NCBI GenBank assembly: GCA_900103495.1
Contig: FMWZ01000006.1
Span: 124,001 to 188,000 of the forward strand
Reading direction: 5' to 3'
Length of the DNA: 64,000 nucleotides
Source of the DNA: Lachnospiraceae bacterium G11
GTDB lineage: Bacteria > Bacillota > Clostridia > Lachnospirales > Lachnospiraceae
The notes under the pieces were generated by a model. The model did not search any database. It was not told where the DNA came from and worked only from the letters and a program-made list of their open reading frames with translations. How positions within the stretch are numbered: position 1 is the first letter of the stretch; each line of letters starts with the position of its first letter. The position numbers were made by a program, and so were the translations under genes. Shown piece by piece: positions 33,601 to 42,929 of this stretch.

Positions 33601-35103
33601 ATGATACTAGGAATAGATTTAGGTACTACGTATTCAGTAGGAGCTTACAAGGATACGAGTGGCCATATACAGATTATTAGAAATTCAGATGGTGAGGCAT
33701 TAACACCATCTGTTGTTTTATTTGAAGATTCGAAAGATGTAGTGGTAGGCGAGTGTGCCAAAGAGACGGCTGTAATCAGGCCAAGCGATGTGATATCAGT
33801 TGTTAAGAACCACATGGGGAAGAAAGAGGTGCTTAAAAATCTGGATGGACGTGATTATACTCCTGAAATGATTTCCAGCTTTATTATTCGAAAAGTTGTT
33901 ACTGATGCGGAGAAATATGTAGGAGAAAGCGTTGAAGGTGTTGTGATTACAGTTCCGGCATATTTTAGTGATGCCCAGAGGAAGGCGACCCAAGATGCTG
34001 CATCAATAGCTGGAGTAAAATTACTGGGAATAATAAATGAGCCAACTGCTGCAGCCTTAGCGTATGTCAATGAGTATGGTATTAAAAACGAGACACTGTT
34101 AGTTTATGACCTTGGAGGGGGAACTTTTGATGTCACCGCATTATCAGTAGACTTAGAGGGGAATGTCAGGGTGATTTCAACGGGGGGACTGTCGAACACA
34201 GGCGGAAGATTTTTTGATCAAAGCATTGTTGATTATGTTGTTGGATATTTTGACAAGAATTGTGGGATTGATCTTGAAGATGATGAATATGAGGCGGAAT
34301 TACAAGAACTGTATTTAAAGGCGGAGACAGCCAAAAAGCAGCTGTCTGCAAAGCAATTCACTGATATTCAAATAAGAGTGGACAGCCATAGGGAGAGCAT
34401 TCGAATATCCAGAGATCAATTTGAAGAAATGATAAGTAAAGTATACCTAAAGACGGAGGGAAAGATTCGCGCGACTCTCGCAGCATCTGAGCTTGCGCCT
34501 GAAGAATTTGACAGGATTATTCTGATAGGAGGATCATCGAGGATTCCGTATATAAGCAAGAATCTTAAAACCCTGTTCGGAAAGGAAGCGGTTAGCAATA
34601 TTAATCCGGACGAGGCGGTTGCAATTGGGGCTGCAATTTATGGGGAAAGTATCGCGGAGGATAATTCGAAAACATCAATTATTGATGTTAATTCTCATAG
34701 TATAGGCATTGCTGTTACAAGCAGAGAAACAGGAGAAAGGGAAAATGAGATTGTAATCAAAAAGGATTCAGCACTGCCTATAGAAGTTTCACAGAATTAT
34801 AGAACCATTGTTAATAATCAGGGATGTATAGATATTACTATTACAGAGGGAGAGTCCAAGCAAATATCTGATGTTTCTATTATAGCCGACTATTCTTTGT
34901 TTTTACCTAAAGACCGCGATATTCCATCCGGAACGCAGGTAGTAGTAACTATAGGTATGGATAAAAGCCAGTTGGTTTATATCAAGGTCACAATCCCAAG
35001 TATAGAATTTGAAAAACAATACGTAATCAACCGAACTGCAAATATGAGCGAGGAAGATGTTGAGAGAGTAACAGGAATTATGCGAGATTATCTTGTGAGC
35101 TAG
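33601..35103 (+). CDS. Hsp70-family chaperone without lid (accessory DnaK-like)
   Basis: A 500-residue Hsp70 homologue. The nucleotide-binding domain (about 1-360) is intact: GIDLGTTYS, NEPTAAALAY, VYDLGGGTFDV and ILIGGSSRIPYI. It is followed by a linker-like region and a shortened beta substrate-binding domain. The helical lid (about 100 residues in DnaK) is missing, and the protein ends in a short helix. No grpE or dnaJ is adjacent, so it is not the housekeeping DnaK. It is first in an operon with a triple-AAA protein, a small protein and a Sel1-repeat membrane protein. Codon and base use is more AT-rich than in neighbouring core genes. The client is unknown. Confidence 0.88.
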   Translation: MILGIDLGTTYSVGAYKDTSGHIQIIRNSDGEALTPSVVLFEDSKDVVVGECAKETAVIRPSDVISVVKNHMGKKEVLKNLDGRDYTPEMISSFIIRKVVTDAEKYVGESVEGVVITVPAYFSDAQRKATQDAASIAGVKLLGIINEPTAAALAYVNEYGIKNETLLVYDLGGGTFDVTALSVDLEGNVRVISTGGLSNTGGRFFDQSIVDYVVGYFDKNCGIDLEDDEYEAELQELYLKAETAKKQLSAKQFTDIQIRVDSHRESIRISRDQFEEMISKVYLKTEGKIRATLAASELAPEEFDRIILIGGSSRIPYISKNLKTLFGKEAVSNINPDEAVAIGAAIYGESIAEDNSKTSIIDVNSHSIGIAVTSRETGERENEIVIKKDSALPIEVSQNYRTIVNNQGCIDITITEGESKQISDVSIIADYSLFLPKDRDIPSGTQVVVTIGMDKSQLVYIKVTIPSIEFEKQYVINRTANMSEEDVERVTGIMRDYLVS

Positions 35104-35115
35104 GAGAATTGGGCA

Positions 35116-37992
35116 TTGAACAGGAATGAACTCATAGAAAGAATAAAAAAAGGTGAAACCAGGGAATTAATTGGAGAACTTGAGGCGTTAATAAGCGAAG
35201 AATATGACGAAACACAGATGTTTCAACTTGCTTTATTGTATCTGGTGGACGACAACGTAAGCAAAGGGAAAAAAGTGGCCAAAAAGGCAAGAATGCTTTT
35301 CCCATCAGGTGAGTTATGCGTATCGTTCGATAAAATGCTTGATTCGATTCAAAATAACAAAACTCGTGAGTTCTGCAATGAATACTTGGGTATAAATGAA
35401 ATCGAAGAAAATAAAAAAAGGGTTGCTCAGGAGTCGAGAGAGGAAACCCTTTTGCAAGTGCTTTCAATAAACAAGCGGAAGAAGGAGGCTCGTGAGGTAC
35501 CTGAAAGTATTAAAGAGTACTTTACGGAAGTCGTTGGTCTTTCTGGCATACAAAACGAACTGGGGAAGTTCTATAAGAGCCTCAGATTACAAAATGAGAG
35601 AAAACAGAGCGGCTTCAACGGGGAAATCATTCCGCTCTCTAATTTTATTATTTGTGGACAGAGGGGAAGTGGCAAGAAGACTCTGGCAGGAATCATTTCT
35701 CAGATGCTTTTTGATTTTGGAATAAGAGGTAACGCTATTCCCATTGAATTAAAGGCGCGAGAGCTTGCAGATGCTGTCAATGGCGATGGGCCCCGTGGAT
35801 TGTCAGAACTTTTTGCAAAATATTCAGATTGTACAATCATGATTACGTGTTGTGAAGATTTGAGTGATGAGAATACCATCAATGCGATGCTGGCTTTTAG
35901 AACAGTTCAAGAACTATTCGAAATTGTAAAGAAAAAATCGGATAGCGTATCCTTTATTATGCTGGGGACAAACGAAGGAATAAAAGGCATATGCGGCGAT
36001 TATCCAATTCTACAGGAAATATTTTATGGAACTCTTAAAATTGAACCGTATACCACAGCTGAATTACTGGAGATAGGAAGACGCATTGCAAAGAAAAAAG
36101 CATTGCTTCTTGATGAGACAGCGGAGGCTGCATTACTTGGCGAGATTAAGAAAAATTACAAATCCGAATTATTCATGAATGCAATATCTGTCAATAGATA
36201 TATTGAGAATGCAGCCAGGAATATGGCTGATAGATATTACGAAAGTGATGACGACTCTGAAACGGCAAAGATTTTGCTAAAGAAGGAGGACTTTGACACA
36301 ACAGAGGAAGAGGAGACAATTGAGGATCTTTTATCTGAGTTAGATAACTTGACTGGTTTGACTGAAGCAAAAAAACAGGTCAGGAAACGAATTGATGCCC
36401 TTACAATTGAAAAACAAAGAAGAGAAATGGGTATCGAAAGCTCAGAATATAAAGAGTCATTACACATGGTCTTCACCGGAAATCCGGGAACGGGTAAAAC
36501 CACTGTCGCCAGAATAATTGCGAAAATATACTATCATTTGGGAATTCTGGCTAACGGAGACAGGTTTATTGAATGTTCCAGAAGCGAATTAGTGGGACAA
36601 TATGTGGGTCATACGGCGAAACAGGTTCAGGGTAAAGTCCGTGAAGCCATGGGTGGGGTACTGTTCATAGACGAAGCCTACTCGCTTTGCAGGAATGAAT
36701 CAGATTCGTTTGGCCACGAGGCAGTTGATGAATTAATCCAAGCTATGGAGAATAATCGCGATAATCTTGTGGTCATTTTAGCCGGATACAAAAAGGAAAT
36801 GAAAGAGTTCTTAAAGTCGAATCCGGGATTTGGGAGCAGAATAAGAAACTATATTGAATTTGAGGATTATTCTACCGATGAGATGTCTGAGATATTCCGA
36901 AAAATGGTAGTTAAAAACGGATTGCATTTGGAAAATGGTTCAGATAATTATGTCACGCACATGATTTCGCAAAGATCTCGCGATAAAGACTTTGGAAATG
37001 CCAGAGGAGTTCGAAACCTTTTTGAAGAAGTAAGGGAATGCATGAATGCCAGACTTATTACTTCTCAGAGAGAACAGGGTGAGATTTCCAGAGAAGCTTA
37101 TAACCTGATTAGAAATGAGGACTTGGAGAAAGTATCCGGAAAAACATTGGAGAAGGAGGAAACCTTACAGGAGCTGCTTGACCAGCTTGATGGAATGATT
37201 GGCTTAGAAGGTGCCAAGGCAAAAGTTCGGGAAATAATAGAGGGAATCAGAGCAAAACAGTACATGGCTGAAATTGGTCTGACAGACAACTCTAACCTTG
37301 GTACTCTTCATATGATGTTTCTCGGAAATGCGGGAACAGGAAAGACAACTATTGCAAGATTGATAGGTAAAATCTATAAACAGCTTGGAGTTCTTAAGGG
37401 AAATGCTTTCATCGAAGCGGGAAGGAAAGATTTGGTTGCCGGATACACAGGACAGACAGCGATTAAAGTGGAAAAACTGGTTGAAGAAGCCTCCGGTGGA
37501 ATCCTTTTTATAGACGAGGCATATAATTTGATAAACAATTCGGGAGGCAACGTAGATACATTTGGAATGGAGGCAGTGAACACTTTACTGGCTGAGATGG
37601 AAAATCGAAGAGATAGCTTGATGGTCATTCTCGCAGGCTACGCTGAGGAAATGCACAGATTCATGGATGCCAACCAAGGCTTGTCGAGCAGGATACCTAA
37701 TGAGGTCGTTTTCGATGACTATTCAAGTGAAGATATGATTTTGATTTTTAAGAAGATGTTGGTGGATCGTGGCCTTAAAGTAGGCGAAGTGTCTGACGAT
37801 GATATTGGACATAAAATCCGGAATGAAAAGGGACAAACTAAAGATTTTGGAAACGCCAGAGGGATAAGAAACATTGTTGATAGAGTTGAAAGACAAAAGA
37901 ACTCAAGAATAGTAAGAATGCTGAATGATGGATTGAAGCCTGATAAAGAGTGCGTTTCTACAATCGTATTGGAGGATTTGGAAGATGCTTGA
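35116..37992 (+). CDS. Triple-AAA protein of CbxX/CbbX type
   Basis: A 958-residue protein. N-terminal helical part (about 1-130), then three AAA modules. Module 1 has a Walker A GQRGSGKKT (about 180) but a degenerate Walker B (MITCCED), so it may be inactive. Module 2 has GNPGTGKTT (about 455), GVLFIDEAYSL and GNARGVRN. Module 3 has GNAGTGKTT (about 737), GILFIDEAYNL and GNARGIRN. Modules 2 and 3 are of the CbbX/SpoVK class, hexameric remodelling ATPases such as the Rubisco activase CbbX. TTG start with AGGAG upstream; 12 bp after the Hsp70 gene. It probably remodels a complex together with the Hsp70; the substrate is unknown. Confidence 0.88.
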   Translation: MNRNELIERIKKGETRELIGELEALISEEYDETQMFQLALLYLVDDNVSKGKKVAKKARMLFPSGELCVSFDKMLDSIQNNKTREFCNEYLGINEIEENKKRVAQESREETLLQVLSINKRKKEAREVPESIKEYFTEVVGLSGIQNELGKFYKSLRLQNERKQSGFNGEIIPLSNFIICGQRGSGKKTLAGIISQMLFDFGIRGNAIPIELKARELADAVNGDGPRGLSELFAKYSDCTIMITCCEDLSDENTINAMLAFRTVQELFEIVKKKSDSVSFIMLGTNEGIKGICGDYPILQEIFYGTLKIEPYTTAELLEIGRRIAKKKALLLDETAEAALLGEIKKNYKSELFMNAISVNRYIENAARNMADRYYESDDDSETAKILLKKEDFDTTEEEETIEDLLSELDNLTGLTEAKKQVRKRIDALTIEKQRREMGIESSEYKESLHMVFTGNPGTGKTTVARIIAKIYYHLGILANGDRFIECSRSELVGQYVGHTAKQVQGKVREAMGGVLFIDEAYSLCRNESDSFGHEAVDELIQAMENNRDNLVVILAGYKKEMKEFLKSNPGFGSRIRNYIEFEDYSTDEMSEIFRKMVVKNGLHLENGSDNYVTHMISQRSRDKDFGNARGVRNLFEEVRECMNARLITSQREQGEISREAYNLIRNEDLEKVSGKTLEKEETLQELLDQLDGMIGLEGAKAKVREIIEGIRAKQYMAEIGLTDNSNLGTLHMMFLGNAGTGKTTIARLIGKIYKQLGVLKGNAFIEAGRKDLVAGYTGQTAIKVEKLVEEASGGILFIDEAYNLINNSGGNVDTFGMEAVNTLLAEMENRRDSLMVILAGYAEEMHRFMDANQGLSSRIPNEVVFDDYSSEDMILIFKKMLVDRGLKVGEVSDDDIGHKIRNEKGQTKDFGNARGIRNIVDRVERQKNSRIVRMLNDGLKPDKECVSTIVLEDLEDA

Positions 37993-38449
37993 AATGTTTA
38001 AAAGTGCCCCTAAGCAGCTTGAAGGTAAAAGGGATACCGTGAGCAGGTTGGAAAAGGATCCTGTAGTTTCAAATACCGGAGAAGAATTAGAAAGAAAAAG
38101 AATGCGTTTTCCAAGGAGCAGAAGTTATGTGAAAGCAATTAAAGATGCTGCAATGCTAACAGGGAAAGTGGAGGGGGTTCATGACGCAATAGAAAAAGAA
38201 TCCCTTTCCAACAAGCTTGAGGGTTTGCTTGGCCAATGCTTTATAGAAGGATGCATAGCGCATATTTTTGATTGTGAGGGAAACATTCTTGAACACTATA
38301 GGAGTACAGAACAGATGACAGCTGCCGTAAAACAGGCTTACGATATTTATTCTAAAATAAGAAACTGTGTAGCCGTAGAAATATACACAAATGAATTTTG
38401 TGTGGTAATGGATGACGGGGTTGTTAAAATTGAGGAGAGGAATAAATAG
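37985..38449 (+). CDS. Small protein of the Hsp70-AAA operon
   Basis: A 154-residue protein that overlaps the AAA gene by 8 bp. I do not recognise its family. The N-terminal half is basic and charged (many Lys, Arg and Glu). The C-terminal half alternates hydrophobic strands and a helix (CIAHIFDCEGNILEHY..., VAVEIYTNEFCVVMDDGVV), a pattern compatible with a roadblock- or PAS-like small domain, but this is only a guess. It has no signal or membrane segment. Its place between two large proteins suggests an adaptor. Confidence 0.7.
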   Translation: MLEMFKSAPKQLEGKRDTVSRLEKDPVVSNTGEELERKRMRFPRSRSYVKAIKDAAMLTGKVEGVHDAIEKESLSNKLEGLLGQCFIEGCIAHIFDCEGNILEHYRSTEQMTAAVKQAYDIYSKIRNCVAVEIYTNEFCVVMDDGVVKIEERNK

Positions 38450-38451
38450 AT

Positions 38452-40110
38452 ATGAGGGAATTGTTCGAAAAAATAGGGATTGAGTACAAAGAAGATAACG
38501 AATACAAGTTGACGCAACTACAACTTAAGCAGGATGAACTGACAGATGCGCTGGAGCGCGTTGAAGATGATGAAAGAAGATTAGAACTTCAAAATCAATA
38601 CGATGAAATAGAGAAGGCGATTCTGGATATTTACTCAATCAAGAGTAAAGAAACAACAGGCTTATACAAAGAGGTTGAGGATTACTCTGAACTTAAAAAT
38701 GGTGAGAATGGTGCTATCTTTAAGGGTATGTCAGAAAAAGAGCAGTTTGAGGCTGCTGCAGCATTGTTAACTAATAAAGATAGCAGTTTAGCTATTGATG
38801 AGCTTACGAGACTAGCTAATAAGGGAAATGTTTATGCTCAAACAAAACTTGGAGAAATATACTTTCAAGGCAAATACACAGTAAAAAATGTTACTGAGGG
38901 GCTTAAGTGGTATGACATGGCCTCCAGGCAGGGAGATGGCACGTCTTCAAACAGACTTGGAAATTATTATTACAGTAACAAGGCTTTTAGCAATGCTGTC
39001 TCAATGTATCAGAGGGCTCAGGAGCAGAACAATGCATATGGTTATTATAATATCGGGAAAATGTATAGTAATGGTCAGTATTTCCCTAAAAATCCGGTTA
39101 ATGCATTTGAAATGTATAAGAAGTCAGCAGAGCTAGGGGCAGTGGAAGGCATGGTGCAAACAGGAATGTGCTATGCGAAGGGAATAGGAACACTAAAGGA
39201 TGATGGGGAAGCAAAAAAGTATTTTGAAGAAGCTGCCGCAAAAAAGAATGCCGTTGCCCATAATTGGCTTGGATATCTGTATGAAGAAGGTCGCTTTGGT
39301 GAAAAGGACATAAACCGAGCACTTGACTGGTATGAAAAGGGAGCGGCATGTGGAGGAGAAAATTGTGCATATGCTGCAGCCAGGATTTACTTTGAAAAAG
39401 GGGAATACCAAAAAGCTTGGGACTATGCTCTTGATGCAAGAAGAAAGAACGTCAAGGAAGCTGATGGCATTATTAACAAAATTGAGGAAACAGGTTATAT
39501 TTTGTCAAGCCATCGCTCGTTAGCCGAGAGTGGCCATACTGATCAACAAGTTCGTTTGGCTCGTGCTTATGAGAAAGGTGGGCTTGGAGTTGAAAAAGAT
39601 GAAAAACTAGCGACATACTGGTATGAAAGGGCAGCGCTAGCAAATAATCAGGAAGCATTAGCTGCAACTGCCTATAGATATAAAAAAGGACTGGGTGTAG
39701 AAAAGGACATCGAAAAAGCAAAAAAGTATAAGGCAATGATAACGGTTTCAAGTCCAACGAAGGTTCAGCATTCAGCAATAAGCACAGTCTTACTGAATAT
39801 ATTTCGTTTCCTGACACCGCTTACAGTTATTCCTATTAGGGCGTATTGCTGGTACGGGATTTCTCCCCAATGGGGTGCGATTCAAGAATTGCTAATGGAA
39901 ATGGTAGTGTTTACAGGAATTCATTGCGCATTACAACTTATTGTGAGCAGCCATCGGCTTCCTAAATCCATAAATTATTTGTTATTCTTTATTGGACTTG
40001 GCCTTTTTATGGCTATTTATAATGCGCTATGGGGACAGATGGAATTGGGTGTGCATATAGTGCCTATGGCTATTATTGGAACATATATAATCCGTAGAAT
40101 TAAAGAATAG
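38452..40110 (+). CDS. Sel1-repeat protein with C-terminal membrane domain
   Basis: A 552-residue protein. An N-terminal coiled coil (about 1-65) is followed by about seven Sel1-like repeats (about 125-435) with the typical A..G...A...LG..Y..G.....D...A..WY..AA pattern. The C-terminal 110 residues contain four hydrophobic helices. Sel1 repeats are protein-interaction scaffolds. The arrangement suggests a membrane-anchored scaffold with the repeats in the cytoplasm, which would bring the Hsp70 and AAA machine to the membrane. It starts 2 bp after the preceding stop. The operon ends here, and the palindrome array begins 50 bp later. Confidence 0.87.
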   Translation: MRELFEKIGIEYKEDNEYKLTQLQLKQDELTDALERVEDDERRLELQNQYDEIEKAILDIYSIKSKETTGLYKEVEDYSELKNGENGAIFKGMSEKEQFEAAAALLTNKDSSLAIDELTRLANKGNVYAQTKLGEIYFQGKYTVKNVTEGLKWYDMASRQGDGTSSNRLGNYYYSNKAFSNAVSMYQRAQEQNNAYGYYNIGKMYSNGQYFPKNPVNAFEMYKKSAELGAVEGMVQTGMCYAKGIGTLKDDGEAKKYFEEAAAKKNAVAHNWLGYLYEEGRFGEKDINRALDWYEKGAACGGENCAYAAARIYFEKGEYQKAWDYALDARRKNVKEADGIINKIEETGYILSSHRSLAESGHTDQQVRLARAYEKGGLGVEKDEKLATYWYERAALANNQEALAATAYRYKKGLGVEKDIEKAKKYKAMITVSSPTKVQHSAISTVLLNIFRFLTPLTVIPIRAYCWYGISPQWGAIQELLMEMVVFTGIHCALQLIVSSHRLPKSINYLLFFIGLGLFMAIYNALWGQMELGVHIVPMAIIGTYIIRRIKE

Positions 40111-40159
40111 GAAGATATGGAATAGAGGATAAGGAACAGATATTGATGTGAGGGCAGCA

Positions 40160-40449
40160 CATAATAAAGTTGAAGATACCACGATTTATTATGTTGGATA
40201 ATTTGTTGTAAATTCGGGCATGGCATAAAAGAATTTGATTTTAGATATTTTATTATGCCAGAAGAAGCTAGAGCTTTTGGGCGAAGTCATAATAATCCTC
40301 AATCTTACCGGATTTATTATGACATGAGCTCCTGAGGCTTAAAGATAGAAGCATAATAATATTGACCAAAAGAATAATTATTATGTGTGTGGCCCCAAAT
40401 GCCCAGGGGAACTATCATAATAAAAGCAAGAAAACGGTGTCTTATTATG
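40160..40449. repeat. Phased array of five CATAATAA-N18-TTATTATG units
   Basis: Units at 40160-40193, 40224-40258, 40288-40321, 40352-40385 and 40416-40449. Four are exactly 34 bp and one (unit 2, left arm CATAAAAG) is 35 bp. The gaps are 30, 29, 30 and 30 bp, so the period is 64 bp. Interiors and gaps are not conserved. Arms extend in some units (GTCATAATAA/TTATTATGAC in unit 3). The rest of 40111-40561 holds no credible gene; 40450-40560 is G-rich in part. Confidence 0.85.
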
Positions 40450-40561
40450 CGTGAGGCCATATGCATACCGGAGATTGAGGGGAAGAGACAGCCCAGGCGG
40501 GGGACAGACGGCACGGAGATGGAATTATTCCCCTTAATAAGGGAAATTTCCAAACTTCGCA

Positions 40562-40590
40562 TTGACTTTATTGCGCAAAAGTACGATAAT
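40562..40590 (+). promoter_or_regulatory. Promoter of ilvE
   Basis: TTGACT (40562-40567) and GATAAT (40585-40590), spaced by 17 bp. A small stem AACGC/GCGTT (about 40598-40611) follows. No T-box features are present. Confidence 0.7.
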
Positions 40591-40668
40591 TTTACATAAC
40601 GCGGAAGCGTTAGAATAAAATATATGTGCAAGTATTAAAGGTACTGCAAGAAAGGAAAGGTATTCACA

Positions 40669-41694
40669 ATGGAAAAGAAAAACATTGATTGGGCAAACCT
40701 CGGGTTTGGCTACATCAAAACGGACTACCGTTATGTATCCAATTTTAAAGAAGGAGCATGGGATGCAGGCGTCATCACTGAGGATGACAAGGTGGTCTTA
40801 AGTGAGTGCGCAGGCGTTCTTCAGTATGCTCAGACTTGTTTCGAAGGCCTTAAGGCTTATACAACAGAGGATGGCAAGATTGTTTGCTTCCGTCCTGACT
40901 TAAACGCAGAACGTATGGAAGATTCTGCAAAGAGACTTGAGATGCCCGTATTCCCCAAGGAGAGATTCATCGACGCGGTTGTTCAGGTAGTAAAGGCAAA
41001 CGCTGCTTTCGTTCCTCCCTATGGTTCAGGCGCAACTCTTTACATCAGACCTTACATGTTTGGTTCTAACCCCGTTATCGGTGTTAAGCCCGCTGACGAG
41101 TATCAGTTCAGAATTCTTACAACACCTGTTGGTCCTTACTTCAAGGGCGGCGCTAAGCCCATCACCATCAAGGTAAGTGACTTCGACCGTGCAGCACCGC
41201 ACGGAACAGGACACATTAAGGCAGGTCTTAACTACGCAATGAGCTTGCATGCAATTGTTACAGCTCATGAAGAGGGATTTGCAGAGAATATGTATCTCGA
41301 TGCAGCAACCAGAACCAAGGTTGAGGAGACCGGTGGAGCAAACTTCATCTTCGTAACAAAGGACAACAAGGTTGTAACTCCCAAGTCCTCAAGCATCCTT
41401 CCTTCAATCACAAGAAGATCCCTTCTTTATGTTGCCAAGGAGTACCTTGGACTTGAAGTTGAGGAGAGAGAAGTATTCTTCGACGAGGTTAAGGATTTCG
41501 CAGAGTGCGGACTTTGCGGTACAGCTGCAGTAGTTTCACCTGTTGGCAAGATTGTTGACCACGGCAAGGAAATCTGCTTCCCTGCAGGTATGGAGAAGAT
41601 GGGTCCCACAACTCAGAAACTTTACGATACACTCACAGGTATCCAGATGGGTCGTATCGAAGCTCCCGAGGGCTGGATCAAAGTTATCGAGTAA
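40669..41694 (+). CDS. ilvE: Branched-chain amino acid aminotransferase
   Basis: A 341-residue class IV PLP aminotransferase that interconverts Leu, Ile and Val with their 2-oxo acids. Seen are QTCFEGLKAY, FRPDLNAERM, GSGATLYIRPYMFG, the PLP lysine in GTGHIKAGLNYA, EETGGANFIFV and ECGLCGTAAVVSPVG. These fit the long type II form (about 340-360). GAAAGGAAAGG precedes the start. Transcribed alone from its own promoter to a strong terminator. Confidence 0.95.
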   Translation: MEKKNIDWANLGFGYIKTDYRYVSNFKEGAWDAGVITEDDKVVLSECAGVLQYAQTCFEGLKAYTTEDGKIVCFRPDLNAERMEDSAKRLEMPVFPKERFIDAVVQVVKANAAFVPPYGSGATLYIRPYMFGSNPVIGVKPADEYQFRILTTPVGPYFKGGAKPITIKVSDFDRAAPHGTGHIKAGLNYAMSLHAIVTAHEEGFAENMYLDAATRTKVEETGGANFIFVTKDNKVVTPKSSSILPSITRRSLLYVAKEYLGLEVEEREVFFDEVKDFAECGLCGTAAVVSPVGKIVDHGKEICFPAGMEKMGPTTQKLYDTLTGIQMGRIEAPEGWIKVIE

Positions 41695-41707
41695 TTCAGA
41701 ATTCAGT

Positions 41708-41739
41708 GGCCCCACAGTTAATCTGTGGGGTCGTTTTTG
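41708..41739 (+). terminator. Terminator of ilvE
   Basis: GGCCCCACAG (41708-41717) and CTGTGGGGTC (41723-41732), then TTTTT. Confidence 0.93.
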
Positions 41740-41754
41740 TGTGAAGGATATTAT

Positions 41755-42828
41755 ATGAATTTTAGGAAAAACAGAATTTTCTCAGCACTGACAATATTAA
41801 TCATAACCGCAATGCTTTCCGCCTGCAGCGGCAAAACAACGAAGGTAGTTCTCACCGCAGGCTTTGAGCCGGATGAGATTTTCAAAATAGAGACCATGAA
41901 CTGCACCACACCTGAGATGATGGTTTATTTGACCAACATGCAAAACAGGTACGAGGAAGTTTACGGCAAAGAGATATGGAGCACTTCCGATAACGGCAAG
42001 AACCTTGAGAACAACGTCAAGGACAACGTCCTTGCAAAGATTGCTCAGGTAAAAACCATGGATCTCCTGGCCGCCTCTTATGGTGTTACTTTGGATGACA
42101 AAGAAAATGAGCTGGTAAATCAGGCCGCCAGGGAATACTTCGATTCTCTAAATGATGCTGAGAAGGAAACCCTTGGGGTGACGGAAGAGCTGATCGCCAA
42201 AATGTACGGCGAGTACGCTCTTTCAAACAAGATATACCAGTATCTGATTAAGGACATTAATCCCGAAATCAGCGATGATGAGGCAAGAACCATCACGGTT
42301 GAGCATATCCTCATAAAGACCTATGCAAAGGACGGTTCGGGAAAGAAAATCAATTACTCCGAGAAAATGAAAAACGAGGCCTTGGAGCTTGCAAACGAGG
42401 TCTGCGCTTTAGCCAAGGACAAAGAAAACAACAATTTTGAGGATTTGATTGAGCTTTATAACGAGGATTCCGTTTCCACCTATTCCTTTGGTAAAGGTGA
42501 GATGGATCCGGCTTTTGAGGAAGCGGCATTTAACCTGGGAAACGATGAGATAAGCGACGTCGTTGAGACGGAGTTCGGCTATCACATCATCAAGTGTATC
42601 AACACCTTTAACCGTGAGGAAACCGACGCCAACAAGCTAAAGATTGTGGCCAAGAGACGTCAGGAGGTTTTCGGTGAGAAGTACGATGAGTTCGTATCGG
42701 GACTTACCAGAAAGCTTAATGACACCCTGTGGAATCAAATCACCATTACCGATAATCCCGAGGTGACCACCACCACGTTCTTTGACGTATATGACAGCAT
42801 AATCGGCGAACCCACAGGCCTTAAGTAG
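41755..42828 (+). CDS. PrsA-like peptidyl-prolyl isomerase lipoprotein
   Basis: A 357-residue lipoprotein. The ATG at 41755 follows GAAGGA. The signal (FSALTILIITAMLSAC) has a lipobox ending at Cys24. An N-terminal SurA/PrsA-type helical domain (about 60-170) precedes a parvulin domain (ITVEHILIKTYA ... FEDLIELYNEDSV ... GEMDPAFEEAAFNLGNDEISDVVETEFGYHIIKC). PrsA proteins fold secreted proteins on the outer face of the membrane. The parvulin part is intact. It is followed by htpG across a 101-bp spacer. Confidence 0.9.
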   Translation: MNFRKNRIFSALTILIITAMLSACSGKTTKVVLTAGFEPDEIFKIETMNCTTPEMMVYLTNMQNRYEEVYGKEIWSTSDNGKNLENNVKDNVLAKIAQVKTMDLLAASYGVTLDDKENELVNQAAREYFDSLNDAEKETLGVTEELIAKMYGEYALSNKIYQYLIKDINPEISDDEARTITVEHILIKTYAKDGSGKKINYSEKMKNEALELANEVCALAKDKENNNFEDLIELYNEDSVSTYSFGKGEMDPAFEEAAFNLGNDEISDVVETEFGYHIIKCINTFNREETDANKLKIVAKRRQEVFGEKYDEFVSGLTRKLNDTLWNQITITDNPEVTTTTFFDVYDSIIGEPTGLK

Positions 42829-42929
42829 GTTTTCCGAAAAGTTTATAAAGATTTTAGAATCATTTTGTTCTATATGTGATAGAATAATGGTTGTTGAATT
42901 AGATTTATTTTGAAAGGACAGTGATATAA

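Noticed and set aside
33601-35103. Housekeeping DnaK
   Set aside because: No grpE, dnaJ or hrcA neighbours and no CIRCE element; the helical lid is missing and the gene is in an AT-rich accessory operon.
40160-40449. CRISPR array
   Set aside because: The regular 64-bp period suggests one at first, but only 8-bp arms are conserved, not whole repeats, the interiors vary, and no cas gene is present in the window.
42829-42929. CIRCE or other heat-shock operator upstream of htpG
   Set aside because: No TTAGCACTC/GAGTGCTAA inverted repeat is found; a TAGAAT box at 42880 lacks a matching -35.
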